Shown: positions 9,504-17,730 of the stretch, piece after piece
Numbering within the stretch: the stretch's first letter is position 1
How the letters are laid out: each line of letters starts with the position of its first letter
Assembly (NCBI RefSeq): GCF_009193185.1
Contig: NZ_VUKF01000014.1
Location: 38,230 to 102,229, forward strand
From: Georgenia thermotolerans
Lineage (GTDB): Bacteria > Actinomycetota > Actinomycetes > Actinomycetales > Actinomycetaceae
Direction: 5' to 3'
Length of the DNA stretch: 64,000 bases
Position numbers and translations under genes: made by a program
The notes under the pieces: model-generated
What the model saw: the letters and a program-made list of their open reading frames with translations, nothing else
The model's database searches: none
Told to the model about the DNA's origin: nothing

Positions 9504-10937
9504 GTGCCCGACGTCGCCCTGCGCTCCGCCCAGGGGCGCTGGGTGGTCCTGGCCGCCACCCTCGGCTCGGCCATGGCGCTCCTCGACGGCACCGTGGTCA
9601 ACGTGGCGCTGCGCCCGCTGGGTGAGGATCTCGGCGCCTCGCTGGCGGACCTCCAGTGGGTGGTCAACGCCTACATGCTCACCCTGGCCTCCCTCATCCT
9701 GGTCGGCGGCTCGCTGGGGGACCGGCTGGGACGCCGGCGGGTCTTTCTCGTCGGCGTCGTCTGGTTCGCCGCGGCGTCCCTGGCGTGCGGGCTCGCCCAG
9801 AGCAGCGGCGAACTCATCGTCGCCCGCGGGGTGCAGGGCGTCGGCGGCGCGCTGCTGACGCCGGGGAGCCTGGCGATGATCCAGGGCACCATCGCCGTCC
9901 ACGACCGCGCGCGGGCGATCGGCGTCTGGTCCGCCTGGTCGGGCGTGGCGGCCGCCCTCGGACCGCTGCTCGGCGGCTGGATCGTCGACACGATCAGCTG
10001 GCGCTGGGTGTTTCTCATCAACGTCCCGGTGGCGGCGGCCGTGGTCGCCGTGGGGCTGCGGCACGTGCCGGAGTCGGGTGGGCAGCCGCGGGCAGCCCGG
10101 GCTCCGTTCGACGTCGCCGGCGCCGCCCTGGCCGTGGTGGCCTTGGGGGGCGTCACGTTCGCGCTCATCCAGGGTGGCTGGGTGCCGGCCGCCGTCGGAG
10201 GCGTCGGCCTGGCTGCGTTCCTCGCTGTCGAGCACCGCGGCCGCAACCCCATGCTGGCCCTGGGGGTGTTCGCCGACCGCACGTTCGCCGTCGTCAACCT
10301 CATGACCTTCGTGGTGTACGGCGCGCTGGCGGCGGTGATGTTCTTCCTGGTGCTCCAGCTCCAGGTGGTCGGCGGCTTCACGCCGCTCCAGGCCGGGCTC
10401 GCGACGCTGCCCTTCACGGTGCTCATGCTGGTGTTCTCGCCCCGGGTGGGTGCGCTCATGGCGCGTACCGGCCCGCGGCCGTTGCTGGCCGCGGGTCCCG
10501 CGCTGGCAGCCGCTGGGGCGGCGATGCTCACCGGCGTCTCCGGCGGGGTGTCCTACGTCAGCGACGCGCTGCCCGGCGTCGTGGTCTTCGGCGCCGGCAT
10601 CACCCTCATGGTCACGCCTCTGACCGCCACGGTACTGGCCGCCCTGCCCGATGCGCAGGCCGGCATCGCCAGCGGGGTCAACAATGCGGTGGCGCGCGCG
10701 GGGAGCCTGATCGCCGTCGCGGCGCTGCCGGCCGTGGTGGGCCTGTCCGGCGCCGACTACGGCGACCCGGCCGTCTTCGACGCCGGATACCGCGCCGCGA
10801 TGTGGTGGTGCGCCGGGCTGCTGCTCGCCGGGGCGCTCGTGGCCGGTGCGTTGCTGCCGTCGCGCCGGGACGCGGCCGGCGGGACGGGGGCCGGGCCTCC
10901 CCGGACGCCGCCGCGGCCCGGCGGGCGCGGAACGTAG
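9504..10937 (+). CDS. MFS drug-efflux transporter, DHA2 (14-TMS) family
   Basis: A 477-residue integral membrane protein with about 14 hydrophobic segments. It carries the DHA2 hallmarks: LLDGTVVNVALRPLGEDLGASLADLQWVVNAYML at the first helix pair, motif A GSLGDRLGRRRVF in the second loop, and the antiporter motif region GPLLGGWIVDTISWRWVF near helix 5. Likely a proton-coupled exporter of drugs or metabolites; the substrate cannot be deduced. GTG start at 9504. It ends 9 nt before the chorismate mutase gene, which carries its own -10 box inside this gene's 3' end. No adjacent TetR or MarR regulator was seen. Confidence 0.88.
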   Translation: MPDVALRSAQGRWVVLAATLGSAMALLDGTVVNVALRPLGEDLGASLADLQWVVNAYMLTLASLILVGGSLGDRLGRRRVFLVGVVWFAAASLACGLAQSSGELIVARGVQGVGGALLTPGSLAMIQGTIAVHDRARAIGVWSAWSGVAAALGPLLGGWIVDTISWRWVFLINVPVAAAVVAVGLRHVPESGGQPRAARAPFDVAGAALAVVALGGVTFALIQGGWVPAAVGGVGLAAFLAVEHRGRNPMLALGVFADRTFAVVNLMTFVVYGALAAVMFFLVLQLQVVGGFTPLQAGLATLPFTVLMLVFSPRVGALMARTGPRPLLAAGPALAAAGAAMLTGVSGGVSYVSDALPGVVVFGAGITLMVTPLTATVLAALPDAQAGIASGVNNAVARAGSLIAVAALPAVVGLSGADYGDPAVFDAGYRAAMWWCAGLLLAGALVAGALLPSRRDAAGGTGAGPPRTPPRPGGRGT

Positions 10938-10940
10938 GAT
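10935..10940 (+). promoter_or_regulatory. Putative leaderless -10 box for chorismate mutase (TAGGAT)
   Basis: TAGGAT overlaps the MFS stop codon and lies 6 nt before the ATG at 10947, with no Shine-Dalgarno sequence. Confidence 0.5.
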
Positions 10941-10946
10941 CGCCGC

Positions 10947-11297
10947 ATGACGACCCCCGGCATCCACCGCAGCAACGAGCCCGCCGAGGTCCCCGAGGAG
11001 CTCCGGGAGGCCCGGGCGACGATCGACAACATCGACGCCGCCCTCGTCCACCTGCTCGCCGAGCGGTTCCGCTGCACCAAGAAGGTCGGCATGCTCAAGG
11101 CGCGGCTGAACCTGCCGCCGTCGGACCCGGGGCGCGAGGACCGCCAGGTCGCGCGGCTGCGCGCGCTGGCCGAGGACGCCGGGCTGGACCCGGTGTTCGC
11201 GGAGAAGTTCCTCAAGTTCATCGTCGAGGAGGTCATCCGCCACCACGAGGACATCGCCGACTCGCTGGCGGGGGAGGGCGCCCCGACCGGGGCATAG
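10947..11297 (+). CDS. Chorismate mutase, AroQ class
   Basis: A 116-residue all-helical chorismate mutase that converts chorismate to prephenate for Phe and Tyr synthesis. The AroQ pattern is visible: EARATIDNIDAALVHLLAERFRCTKKVGMLKA on the long first helix (catalytic Arg, Lys and Asp positions), then PGREDRQVARLRALAEDAGLDPVFAEKFLKFIVEEVIRHH on helices 2-3. Stand-alone, without fused prephenate dehydratase or DAHP synthase. The ATG at 10947 follows a -10 box by 6 nt, so the mRNA is probably leaderless. A 66-nt inverted repeat separates it from the convergent acyl-CoA synthetase gene. Confidence 0.92.
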   Translation: MTTPGIHRSNEPAEVPEELREARATIDNIDAALVHLLAERFRCTKKVGMLKARLNLPPSDPGREDRQVARLRALAEDAGLDPVFAEKFLKFIVEEVIRHHEDIADSLAGEGAPTGA

Positions 11298-11345
11298 CCC
11301 GGGCGGGCGACCGCGACGGACCCACCGGGCGCGCCAGCTGTCACC

Positions 11346-11411
11346 GGCCGCTACAGGACACGGCGAGCGCCACAGGTGCACCTGTGGCCCTCGCCGTGTC
11401 CTGTAGCGGCC
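11346..11411. terminator. 66-nt near-perfect inverted repeat between convergent genes (bidirectional terminator)
   Basis: Outer arms of 22 bp pair perfectly (11346-11367 with 11390-11411). The interior holds a 20-nt perfect palindrome (11369-11388), leaving one unpaired C on each side. The whole element can fold into one stem of about 32 bp on either strand. It sits between the stops of the plus-strand chorismate mutase and minus-strand acyl-CoA synthetase genes. Confidence 0.75.
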
Positions 11412-11437
11412 GCGTCGTCGGACGCGAGGCCCAGGGA

Positions 11438-13273
11438 TCAGGAGTAGATCGACTCCACCTCGGCGGCGAAGTCCTTGAGCACCAGGGCCCGCTTGACCTT
11501 CAACGACGGCGTCAGGTACCCGTTGGCCTCGGTGAAGTCCGTGGTGAGCACCGTGATCTTGCGGATCGACTCGGCCCGCGAGACGGCCTCGTTGGCGCGG
11601 GTGACCGCCCGGTCCAGGGCGGCGAGCACGCGCTCGTCGGTGGCCGCCTGCTCCACGGTCATCGCGGGCAGCCGGTGGTTGGCCAGCCACTGCGGCAGCA
11701 TCTCGGCGTCGAGGGTGACGAGGGCCCCGATGAACGGCTTGTTGTCGCCGACGACGACCACCTGGGAGACCAGGGGGTGCCCGCGCAGCCGGTCCTCGAG
11801 CACCGCCGGGGCGACGTTCTTGCCGCCGGCGGTCACGATGATCTCCTTCTTGCGCCCGGTGATGCGCAGGTAGCCGTCCTCGTCGAGGGTGCCGAGGTCG
11901 CCGGTGATGAACCACCCGTCGGGGTCGAACGCGGCGGCGGTCGCCTCCGGGTTGCCGTGGTAGCCGCGGAAGACGTGCGGGCCCTTGACCAGGACCTGGC
12001 CGTCGTCGGCGATGCGCACCGAGGTGCCCGGGTAGGGCGGGCCGACGGTGCCGATCTTGACCAGGCCGGGGCGGTTGACCGTGGTGGGCGCGCCCACCTC
12101 GGTGAGCCCGTAGCCCTCGAGCACCACCACGCCGATGCCGCGGAAGAAGTGCCCGAGCCGCTCGCCGAGCGGGCCGCCGCCGGAGACGGCGTAGTCCAGC
12201 GTCCCGCCCATCGCGGCGAGGATCTTGCGGTAGACCAGCCGGCTGGCCAGCGCGCGCTGGGTCTTGAGGGCGCGCGAGGGGCCCTCGGGGGTGTCCAGGG
12301 CGCGGGAGTAGGCGATGGCCACCTTGGCCGCCCACCGGAAGACGCGCTTCTGGGCGCCCGAGCCGGCCTTGGCGTCGGCGGCGTTGTAGACCTTCTCGAA
12401 GACGCGGGGGACGGCGAGGAGGAAGGTGGGCCGGAACGCGGCGAGGTCGGCGACGAGGTTCTTCGCGTCCGGCACGTGCGCCATGACGGCGCCGGAGTAG
12501 ACGCACAGCACCTCGACGAACCGGGCGAAGACGTGCGCCAGCGGCATGAAGAGCAGCGTCCGCTTGCCGGCGCCGCGCACGACCATGGAGAAGTTGGGGT
12601 CGTCGGAGCCGTTGACCACCAGGGAGACGAAGTTCCCGTGGGTCAGCTCGACGCCCTTGGGCCGCCCGGTGGTCCCCGAGGTGTAGATGATCGTCGCGAG
12701 GGCGTCCAGGCCGAGGGCGGCGGTGCGGGTGGTGACGTCCGCGTCGGGCACGTCGGCGCCGAGCTCACGCAGCCGGCTCACCGCGTCCTCCGCGATGACG
12801 AGGACGTGCTCGAGCGCGGCCTGGCCGATCAGCGGCTCCGCCAGCGCCGCCTGGGCGCGGTTCTCGGTGAAGACGACCCTGACCTCGGCGTCCGTGACGA
12901 TCCACTCCACCTGGGAGGCGGAGGAGGTCTCGTAGATGGAGACCGGGACGGCGCCCACGGACCAGGCGGCGAAGTCGAGCAGGGTCCACTCGTAGCTGGT
13001 GTGGCTCATGATCGCCACCCGCTCGCCCGGCCGGACGCCGAGGGCGATCAGCCCCTTGGCGGCGGCGAGCACCTCCTCGGCGAAGACCCGGGCGGTGACG
13101 GGCACGAAGCCCGACCCGAGGGCGGTCTGCCGCTCGAAGATCGTTCCCTCGGGGTCCTTGGCGACCCGCTCGCGCAGGATCCCCGGGATCGACATGCCCG
13201 GCTCGAACTTTCCGACGCCGGGGGTGGACGCCTCGCGCCGCACCCCCGCCTGCTCGCTGACGGTCTCCGCCAT
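11438..13273 (-). CDS. Long-chain fatty acid-CoA ligase (AMP-forming, FadD15-like)
   Basis: A 611-residue ANL-superfamily acyl-CoA synthetase that activates fatty acids via acyl-adenylate. The P-loop-like motif IIYTSGTTGRPKGVELTH, the adenine-binding GYGLTEVGAPT, the ATP/ribose stretch DGWFITGDLGTLDEDGYLRITGRKKEIIVTAGGKNVAP and the SLKVKR lysine region near the C-terminus are all in order. Length and features match the FadD15 group. The ATG at 13273 (MAETVSEQAG) has a GAAGGGA-type site upstream; a start 14 codons earlier lacks one. Transcribed alone toward the long inverted repeat, with valS 81 nt upstream in the same direction. Confidence 0.93.
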   Translation of the reverse strand: MAETVSEQAGVRREASTPGVGKFEPGMSIPGILRERVAKDPEGTIFERQTALGSGFVPVTARVFAEEVLAAAKGLIALGVRPGERVAIMSHTSYEWTLLDFAAWSVGAVPVSIYETSSASQVEWIVTDAEVRVVFTENRAQAALAEPLIGQAALEHVLVIAEDAVSRLRELGADVPDADVTTRTAALGLDALATIIYTSGTTGRPKGVELTHGNFVSLVVNGSDDPNFSMVVRGAGKRTLLFMPLAHVFARFVEVLCVYSGAVMAHVPDAKNLVADLAAFRPTFLLAVPRVFEKVYNAADAKAGSGAQKRVFRWAAKVAIAYSRALDTPEGPSRALKTQRALASRLVYRKILAAMGGTLDYAVSGGGPLGERLGHFFRGIGVVVLEGYGLTEVGAPTTVNRPGLVKIGTVGPPYPGTSVRIADDGQVLVKGPHVFRGYHGNPEATAAAFDPDGWFITGDLGTLDEDGYLRITGRKKEIIVTAGGKNVAPAVLEDRLRGHPLVSQVVVVGDNKPFIGALVTLDAEMLPQWLANHRLPAMTVEQAATDERVLAALDRAVTRANEAVSRAESIRKITVLTTDFTEANGYLTPSLKVKRALVLKDFAAEVESIYS

Positions 13274-13354
13274 CGTGGTCCCTTCGCTCTTCCGGCCGCC
13301 GCGGCGGCCCGTCATGGCGCCGCCGCCGGGGGACCGGCGGCGGCGGTGGCCTTG

Positions 13355-16039
13355 TCAGCGGCGCGGCTCGGGCTCGTCGAGCTGGTGCTCGACGACCTCC
13401 GCGTGCTCGGCGCCGCTCACGCCCAGGATCTCCAGGTCCCCGCGCACCCGGCCGGCCGCGCGCAGGTCGCCCAGCGCCTGCTGGACCAGCGCGACGCTCT
13501 CGACCGGCAGCTGCAGCCGTGCCCGGGCGAAGGTGGTGCGCTGGGAGACCTTGGCCTCCGACTTCACCTTGCGCAGCGCGGCCAGTGCCTGCCCGGTGGC
13601 GCCGATGAGCGTGGGGTCGCCCTCCGCGGCGGCCGCGCGCAGCGGGGCCGCGGCCGGCCAGGCGGCCTGGTGCACCGAGCCGGTGCGGTACCAGTGCCAG
13701 ACCTCCTCGGTGGCGAAGGGCAGCACCGGGGCGAAGAGCCGCAGGAAGGTGTCCACCGCGATGGCCAGCGCCGCCCGGGCGGAGGCCGCCTCGGCGGCCG
13801 GCTGGGTGCCGTCGCGGTTGTAGGCGCGGTCCTTGACGAGCTCGAGGTAGTCGTCGCAGAACGTCCAGAAGTAGGTCTCGGAGACCTCGAGGGCCTTCGT
13901 GTGGTCGTAGGCCTCGAACGCGGCCGTGGCCGTCTCGACGACGTCGGACAGCCCGGCGAGCATCGCCCGGTCGATGGGGGCGGTGACCGCCGCGGGGTCG
14001 AGCGCGAGCGGCTCGTCCCCGCCCATGGTCAGGGCGAACTTCGAGGCGTTGAGGATCTTGATGGCCAGGCGGCGGCCGATCTTCATCTGCCCGACCTCGA
14101 ACGCCGCGTCGGTGCCCAGCCGGGCGGAGGCCGCCCAGTACCGCACGGCGTCGGAGCCGTGCTCCTCGAGCAGCCCCATGGGCGTGACGACGTTGCCCTT
14201 GGACTTCGACATCTTCTTGCGGTCCGGGTCGAGGATCCAGCCGCTGATGGCGGCGTGCTTCCACGGCAGGGCACCGAACTCGAGGTGGGCGCGCACCACC
14301 GTGGAGAACAGCCAGGTGCGGATGATGTCCTGGCCCTGCGGGCGCAGGTCCATCGGGTAGACCCGCTCGAACAGGTCCGGGTCGCGCAGCCAGCCGCCGG
14401 CGATCTGCGGCGACAGCGACGACGTCGCCCAGGTGTCCATGATGTCGACCTCGCCGACGAACCCGCCGGGCGCGCCGCGCTGGTCCTCGGTGTAGCCGGC
14501 GGGCACGTCGGTGCTCGGGTCCACCGGCAGGGCGGCCTCGTCGGGGGTGAGGACGTGGTCGTAGTCGACCTCGCCGTCCTCGCGCACGGCGTACCACACC
14601 GGGATCGGCACCCCGAAGAAGCGCTGGCGGGAGACCAGCCAGTCGCTGTTGAGGCCGTTGACCCAGTTCTCGTAGCGCACCCGCATGAAGTCGGGGTGGA
14701 AGTCGAGCTCCTGGCCGCGGGCGATGAGGTTCTCGCGCAGCTCCCGGCCGTTGGCCTCGGTGTAGGGCCGGCCGCCGTTGCGGATGTACCACTGGCGGGA
14801 GGTGACGATCTCCAGCGGCTTGTCGCCCTTCTCGAAGAAGTTCGTCTTGCGCTGGGTCGGGGTGGGCTCGCCGTCGAGGTCGCCGCTGGCGCGCAGCGCG
14901 TCGACGACGACCTTGCGGGCGGAGAAGGTGGTCTTGCCGGCCATCTCCGCGTAGGTGTCGCGGGCCTGGTCGGTGGCGAGCCAGTCCGGGGTGTCGCGCA
15001 GGATGCGCCCGTCGCGGCCGAGGACCGAACGGGTGGGCAGCTGCAGCTCGCGCCACCACTGCACGTCGGTGAGGTCGCCGAAGGTGCAGCACATGGCGAT
15101 GCCGGCGCCCTTCTCCATCTCCGCGGCCGGGTGCGCGAGGACCGGGAGCTCGACGCCGAAGACCGGGGAGGTCACCGTGGTGCCGAACAGCGCCTGGTAG
15201 CGCTCGTCGTCGGGGTGGGCGATGAGCGCCACGCACGCCGGGAGGAGCTCGGGCCGGGTCGTCTCGATATGCACGACGTCGCCGGGGTCGCCGTTCTTGT
15301 GGAAGGCGACCTTGTGGTAGAAGCCCGGGTAGTCGCGGGCCTCCAGCTCGGCCTGGGCGACGGCGGTCTGGAAGGTCACGTCCCACAGGCCCGGCGCCTG
15401 CGCCTGGTAGGCCTCGCCGCGGGCGAGGTTGCGCAGGAACGCCGCCTGCGCCACCAGCTGCGCGTCGCGGCCGATGGTCTGGTAGTGGTGCTTCCAGTCC
15501 ACGCTCAGGCCGAGGTGGCGCCACAGCGCCTCGAACTGCTGCTCGTCCTCGGCGGTGAGGCGCTCGCACAGCTCGACGAAGTTCTTGCGGCTGATCGGCA
15601 CCTGGTCGGCGGCCTTGATCGACTTGCCCTCGCCCCCGACGTGCGGCGGGGTGAAGTCGGGGTCGTAGGGCAGCGACGGGTCGCAGCGCACGCCGAAGTA
15701 GTTCTGCACGCGCCGCTCGGTGGGCAGGCCGTTGTCGTCCCAGCCCATGGGGTAGAACACCGCCTTGCCGCGCATGCGCTGGTAGCGGGCGACGACGTCG
15801 GTGTGGGTGTAGCTGAACACGTGGCCCACGTGCAGGGAGCCGGAGACGGTCGGCGGCGGGGTGTCGACCGAGTACACCTGCTCACGGGTGGCGGTGCGGT
15901 CGAAGGCGTAGGTGCCCTCCGCCGTCCACGCGGCGTTCCACCGCTCCTCGAGGCCGTCGAGGCTGACCTTGTCCGGTACCTGTGGGGCCGGGAGGGACTC
16001 GGCTTCGGGCACGGCGGCGGTCAGGGGCGTTTCGCTCAT
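13355..16039 (-). CDS. valS: Valine-tRNA ligase
   Basis: Class Ia aminoacyl-tRNA synthetase, 894 aa. The HIGH-type motif is GSLHVGHVFS near residue 70 and the KMSKS loop is RKKMSKSKGNVV. The CP1 editing domain lies between them, and a C-terminal coiled-coil-like region (VKSEAKVSQRTTFARARLQLPVES) ends the protein. TERRVQNYFGVRCDPSLPYD is typical of actinobacterial ValRS. The ATG at 16039 (MSETPLTAAVPEAES) has only a weak GAAAGA upstream. In related genomes valS often sits between clpX and folC; here it is inverted relative to clpX and separated from folC by about 38 kb. Confidence 0.96.
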   Translation of the reverse strand: MSETPLTAAVPEAESLPAPQVPDKVSLDGLEERWNAAWTAEGTYAFDRTATREQVYSVDTPPPTVSGSLHVGHVFSYTHTDVVARYQRMRGKAVFYPMGWDDNGLPTERRVQNYFGVRCDPSLPYDPDFTPPHVGGEGKSIKAADQVPISRKNFVELCERLTAEDEQQFEALWRHLGLSVDWKHHYQTIGRDAQLVAQAAFLRNLARGEAYQAQAPGLWDVTFQTAVAQAELEARDYPGFYHKVAFHKNGDPGDVVHIETTRPELLPACVALIAHPDDERYQALFGTTVTSPVFGVELPVLAHPAAEMEKGAGIAMCCTFGDLTDVQWWRELQLPTRSVLGRDGRILRDTPDWLATDQARDTYAEMAGKTTFSARKVVVDALRASGDLDGEPTPTQRKTNFFEKGDKPLEIVTSRQWYIRNGGRPYTEANGRELRENLIARGQELDFHPDFMRVRYENWVNGLNSDWLVSRQRFFGVPIPVWYAVREDGEVDYDHVLTPDEAALPVDPSTDVPAGYTEDQRGAPGGFVGEVDIMDTWATSSLSPQIAGGWLRDPDLFERVYPMDLRPQGQDIIRTWLFSTVVRAHLEFGALPWKHAAISGWILDPDRKKMSKSKGNVVTPMGLLEEHGSDAVRYWAASARLGTDAAFEVGQMKIGRRLAIKILNASKFALTMGGDEPLALDPAAVTAPIDRAMLAGLSDVVETATAAFEAYDHTKALEVSETYFWTFCDDYLELVKDRAYNRDGTQPAAEAASARAALAIAVDTFLRLFAPVLPFATEEVWHWYRTGSVHQAAWPAAAPLRAAAAEGDPTLIGATGQALAALRKVKSEAKVSQRTTFARARLQLPVESVALVQQALGDLRAAGRVRGDLEILGVSGAEHAEVVEHQLDEPEPRR

Positions 16040-16158
16040 GGTGGCCGATTCTTTCATGACGGCGGCGGTGCGCGCCGTCACGCCCGTCACGGTGGCGGCC
16101 GCGGACGTGGACCCCACGGGCGACCCTCACGCGCAGCGGGCGCTGCAGCTCTCACCGC

Positions 16159-16220
16159 CCGTGCCAGTTCGCGCCGACCGCCACAGTCGCAGCTGGCGCG
16201 CTCAGCGCGAACTGGCGCGG
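16159..16220 (-). terminator. Hairpin terminator downstream of the S33 peptidase gene
   Basis: 16-nt arms (16159-16174 with 16205-16220) with one mismatch around a 30-nt interior that can itself fold. Located after the stop of the minus-strand peptidase gene and upstream of valS. Confidence 0.55.
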
Positions 16221-16296
16221 TAGGCGGGCGCCGGGCCGCCGGGTGCCCGGGCCGCCGGGCGCCCGCCTGCCGGGTGGTCGACCGCCGCTGCGCCGC

Positions 16297-17589
16297 TCAG
16301 CCCCGCGCGAGGGCGAAGAGCCGGTCGAGGATGCGCTCGCCGTCGACCCGGATGCCGTCGTGCTGATACTCGTTGGTCACCCACGGGCGCAGCTTCCGGA
16401 TGGTCCGCGCGGTCTCCAGGGACAGCTCGACCGGGACGAACATGTCGTCGACGTAGACCGCCGCCGCCACCGGGACCGTGTTACGGGCGAGCACCTCGCG
16501 GTCGTAGAGCCGGGGGAAGTCCTCCTTGGCGGCGAGCAGGTCGGCGGCCGCCGCCAGCGGGGCCAGCGCCGGGTCCTCGCGCAGCTGCCACGGGTAGATG
16601 TGCTCGCCGGTGAGGTGGTAGGGGGTGCCGGGCCAGGCGGGGTCGGCGTCCTCGGCCATCGTGGGGAACTCCCCGCGCACGCGCTGGGCGGCCCAGTGCG
16701 TGGCGGCGCCCTGGGCGTAGATCGCCTCGTGGAGCGCCGCGTACAGCTCCCGGCCGGCGTAGCTCACCAGCGCCCCGACGTCGGCGAGGAAGGCCCGGCT
16801 GAGCCGCCGGGTGCCGCCGACGGTGACGAAGGGGTCCTCGAAGAGGTAGTGCAGCGCGTCGAACCCCAGGTCGGCCCCGAGCCGGATGCCCACCTGCCGC
16901 AGCCGGCGGGCGGTGAGCCGCTCCCCGGTGGGCAGCCGCTCGTCGGTGTCGGCCAGGTGCCGGGCGAGCTCGCGCAGGCGGGCCTGGTCGGCGGGGTAGC
17001 GGGCGAAGTACTGCACGTTGCGGCGGGCGGTCTTGGCGTAGGTGAGGCGGTAGACGTCCTCGGCGCTGGCCGTCAGGGCGGGCAGCCCGCCGGTGATGTA
17101 GGCGGCGCTGAGCCCCTCGGGCGCGGCGCTGAGGTAGGCGGTGATGACGAACCCGCCGAAGGACTGCCCCAGCGCCGCCCACGGCCGGCCCCCGGTGAGC
17201 TCGCGGCGCAGCGCCTCGGCGTCGGCCACGATGGCGTCGGCGCGGAAGTGCGCGAGGTAGGCCGCCTGCGCGGCGGCGTCGCCGCGGGCGGTGACCGTGA
17301 CGGCGTCGGCCGGGGTGGAGGCGCCGGTGCCGCGCTGGTCGAGCAGGACCACCCGGTAGTCGCGCAGCGCCCGGTCCAGCCAGCCGCCGATCCGCGCCGG
17401 CCGGTCGGCCCGCCCGCCGGGCCCGCCCTGGAACCACACGAGGTGGGGCAGGTCCGCGCCGCCGTCGCGCACGATCTCCCGGGCGAAGAGCGTGAGGGTC
17501 TCCCCGGCCGGGTCGGCGTGGTCGAGCGGGACGGTCAGGCGGTGCTCGAAGACGTCGTGGCCGTCGAGGCGGTAGCTGGTGGTGTCCAT
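16297..17589 (-). CDS. Alpha/beta-fold hydrolase, proline iminopeptidase-like (S33)
   Basis: A 430-residue alpha/beta hydrolase close to prolyl aminopeptidases, which remove N-terminal proline from peptides. Visible elements are the oxyanion-hole HLVWFQGGPGG, LLDQRGTGAS, the nucleophile elbow GQSFGG, and a late acid/base region (YVDDMFVPVELS... TNEYQHDGIR) supplying Asp and His. It lacks a signal peptide, so it should be cytosolic. The ATG at 17589 has GGGAG upstream. Its upstream flank is the tandem repeat array at 17633-17730. Specificity is not certain because S33 covers several peptidases and esterases. Confidence 0.87.
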   Translation of the reverse strand: MDTTSYRLDGHDVFEHRLTVPLDHADPAGETLTLFAREIVRDGGADLPHLVWFQGGPGGRADRPARIGGWLDRALRDYRVVLLDQRGTGASTPADAVTVTARGDAAAQAAYLAHFRADAIVADAEALRRELTGGRPWAALGQSFGGFVITAYLSAAPEGLSAAYITGGLPALTASAEDVYRLTYAKTARRNVQYFARYPADQARLRELARHLADTDERLPTGERLTARRLRQVGIRLGADLGFDALHYLFEDPFVTVGGTRRLSRAFLADVGALVSYAGRELYAALHEAIYAQGAATHWAAQRVRGEFPTMAEDADPAWPGTPYHLTGEHIYPWQLREDPALAPLAAAADLLAAKEDFPRLYDREVLARNTVPVAAAVYVDDMFVPVELSLETARTIRKLRPWVTNEYQHDGIRVDGERILDRLFALARG

Positions 17590-17632
17590 GGCGGCATTCT
17601 CCCGGGCCGGGCCGCCGACGCGCCTCCGTGAC

Positions 17633-17730
17633 CGGGTGCGCCCGGGTGGTGGGGCCAGTGTCAGCGGGTGCGCCCGGGTGGTGGGGCCGTCAGCGGGTGC
17701 GCCCGGGTGGTGGGGCCGTCAGCGGGTGCG
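17633..17730. repeat. Tandem repeat (32 + 29 + 29 bp + partial) on the 3' end of the PfkB gene
   Basis: Units begin at 17633, 17665 and 17694, with a partial unit at 17723. Each contains GTCAGCGGGTGCGC, which on the minus strand reads the last codons and TGA of the downstream end of the PfkB gene. The first unit carries a 3-nt insertion. The array is thus a serial duplication of the gene's stop-codon region. Confidence 0.85.

Noticed and set aside
16040..16158. T-box leader before valS
   Set aside because: No GGTGGTACCGCGG-like element or Stem I signature occurs upstream of valS, in contrast to ileS.
9656..16366. A 6.7-kb open frame on the plus strand crossing several genes
   Set aside because: It is antisense to the acyl-CoA synthetase and valS and in another frame over the MFS gene. 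The translation is Arg/Gly/Pro-rich with no domain, a GC-driven shadow.
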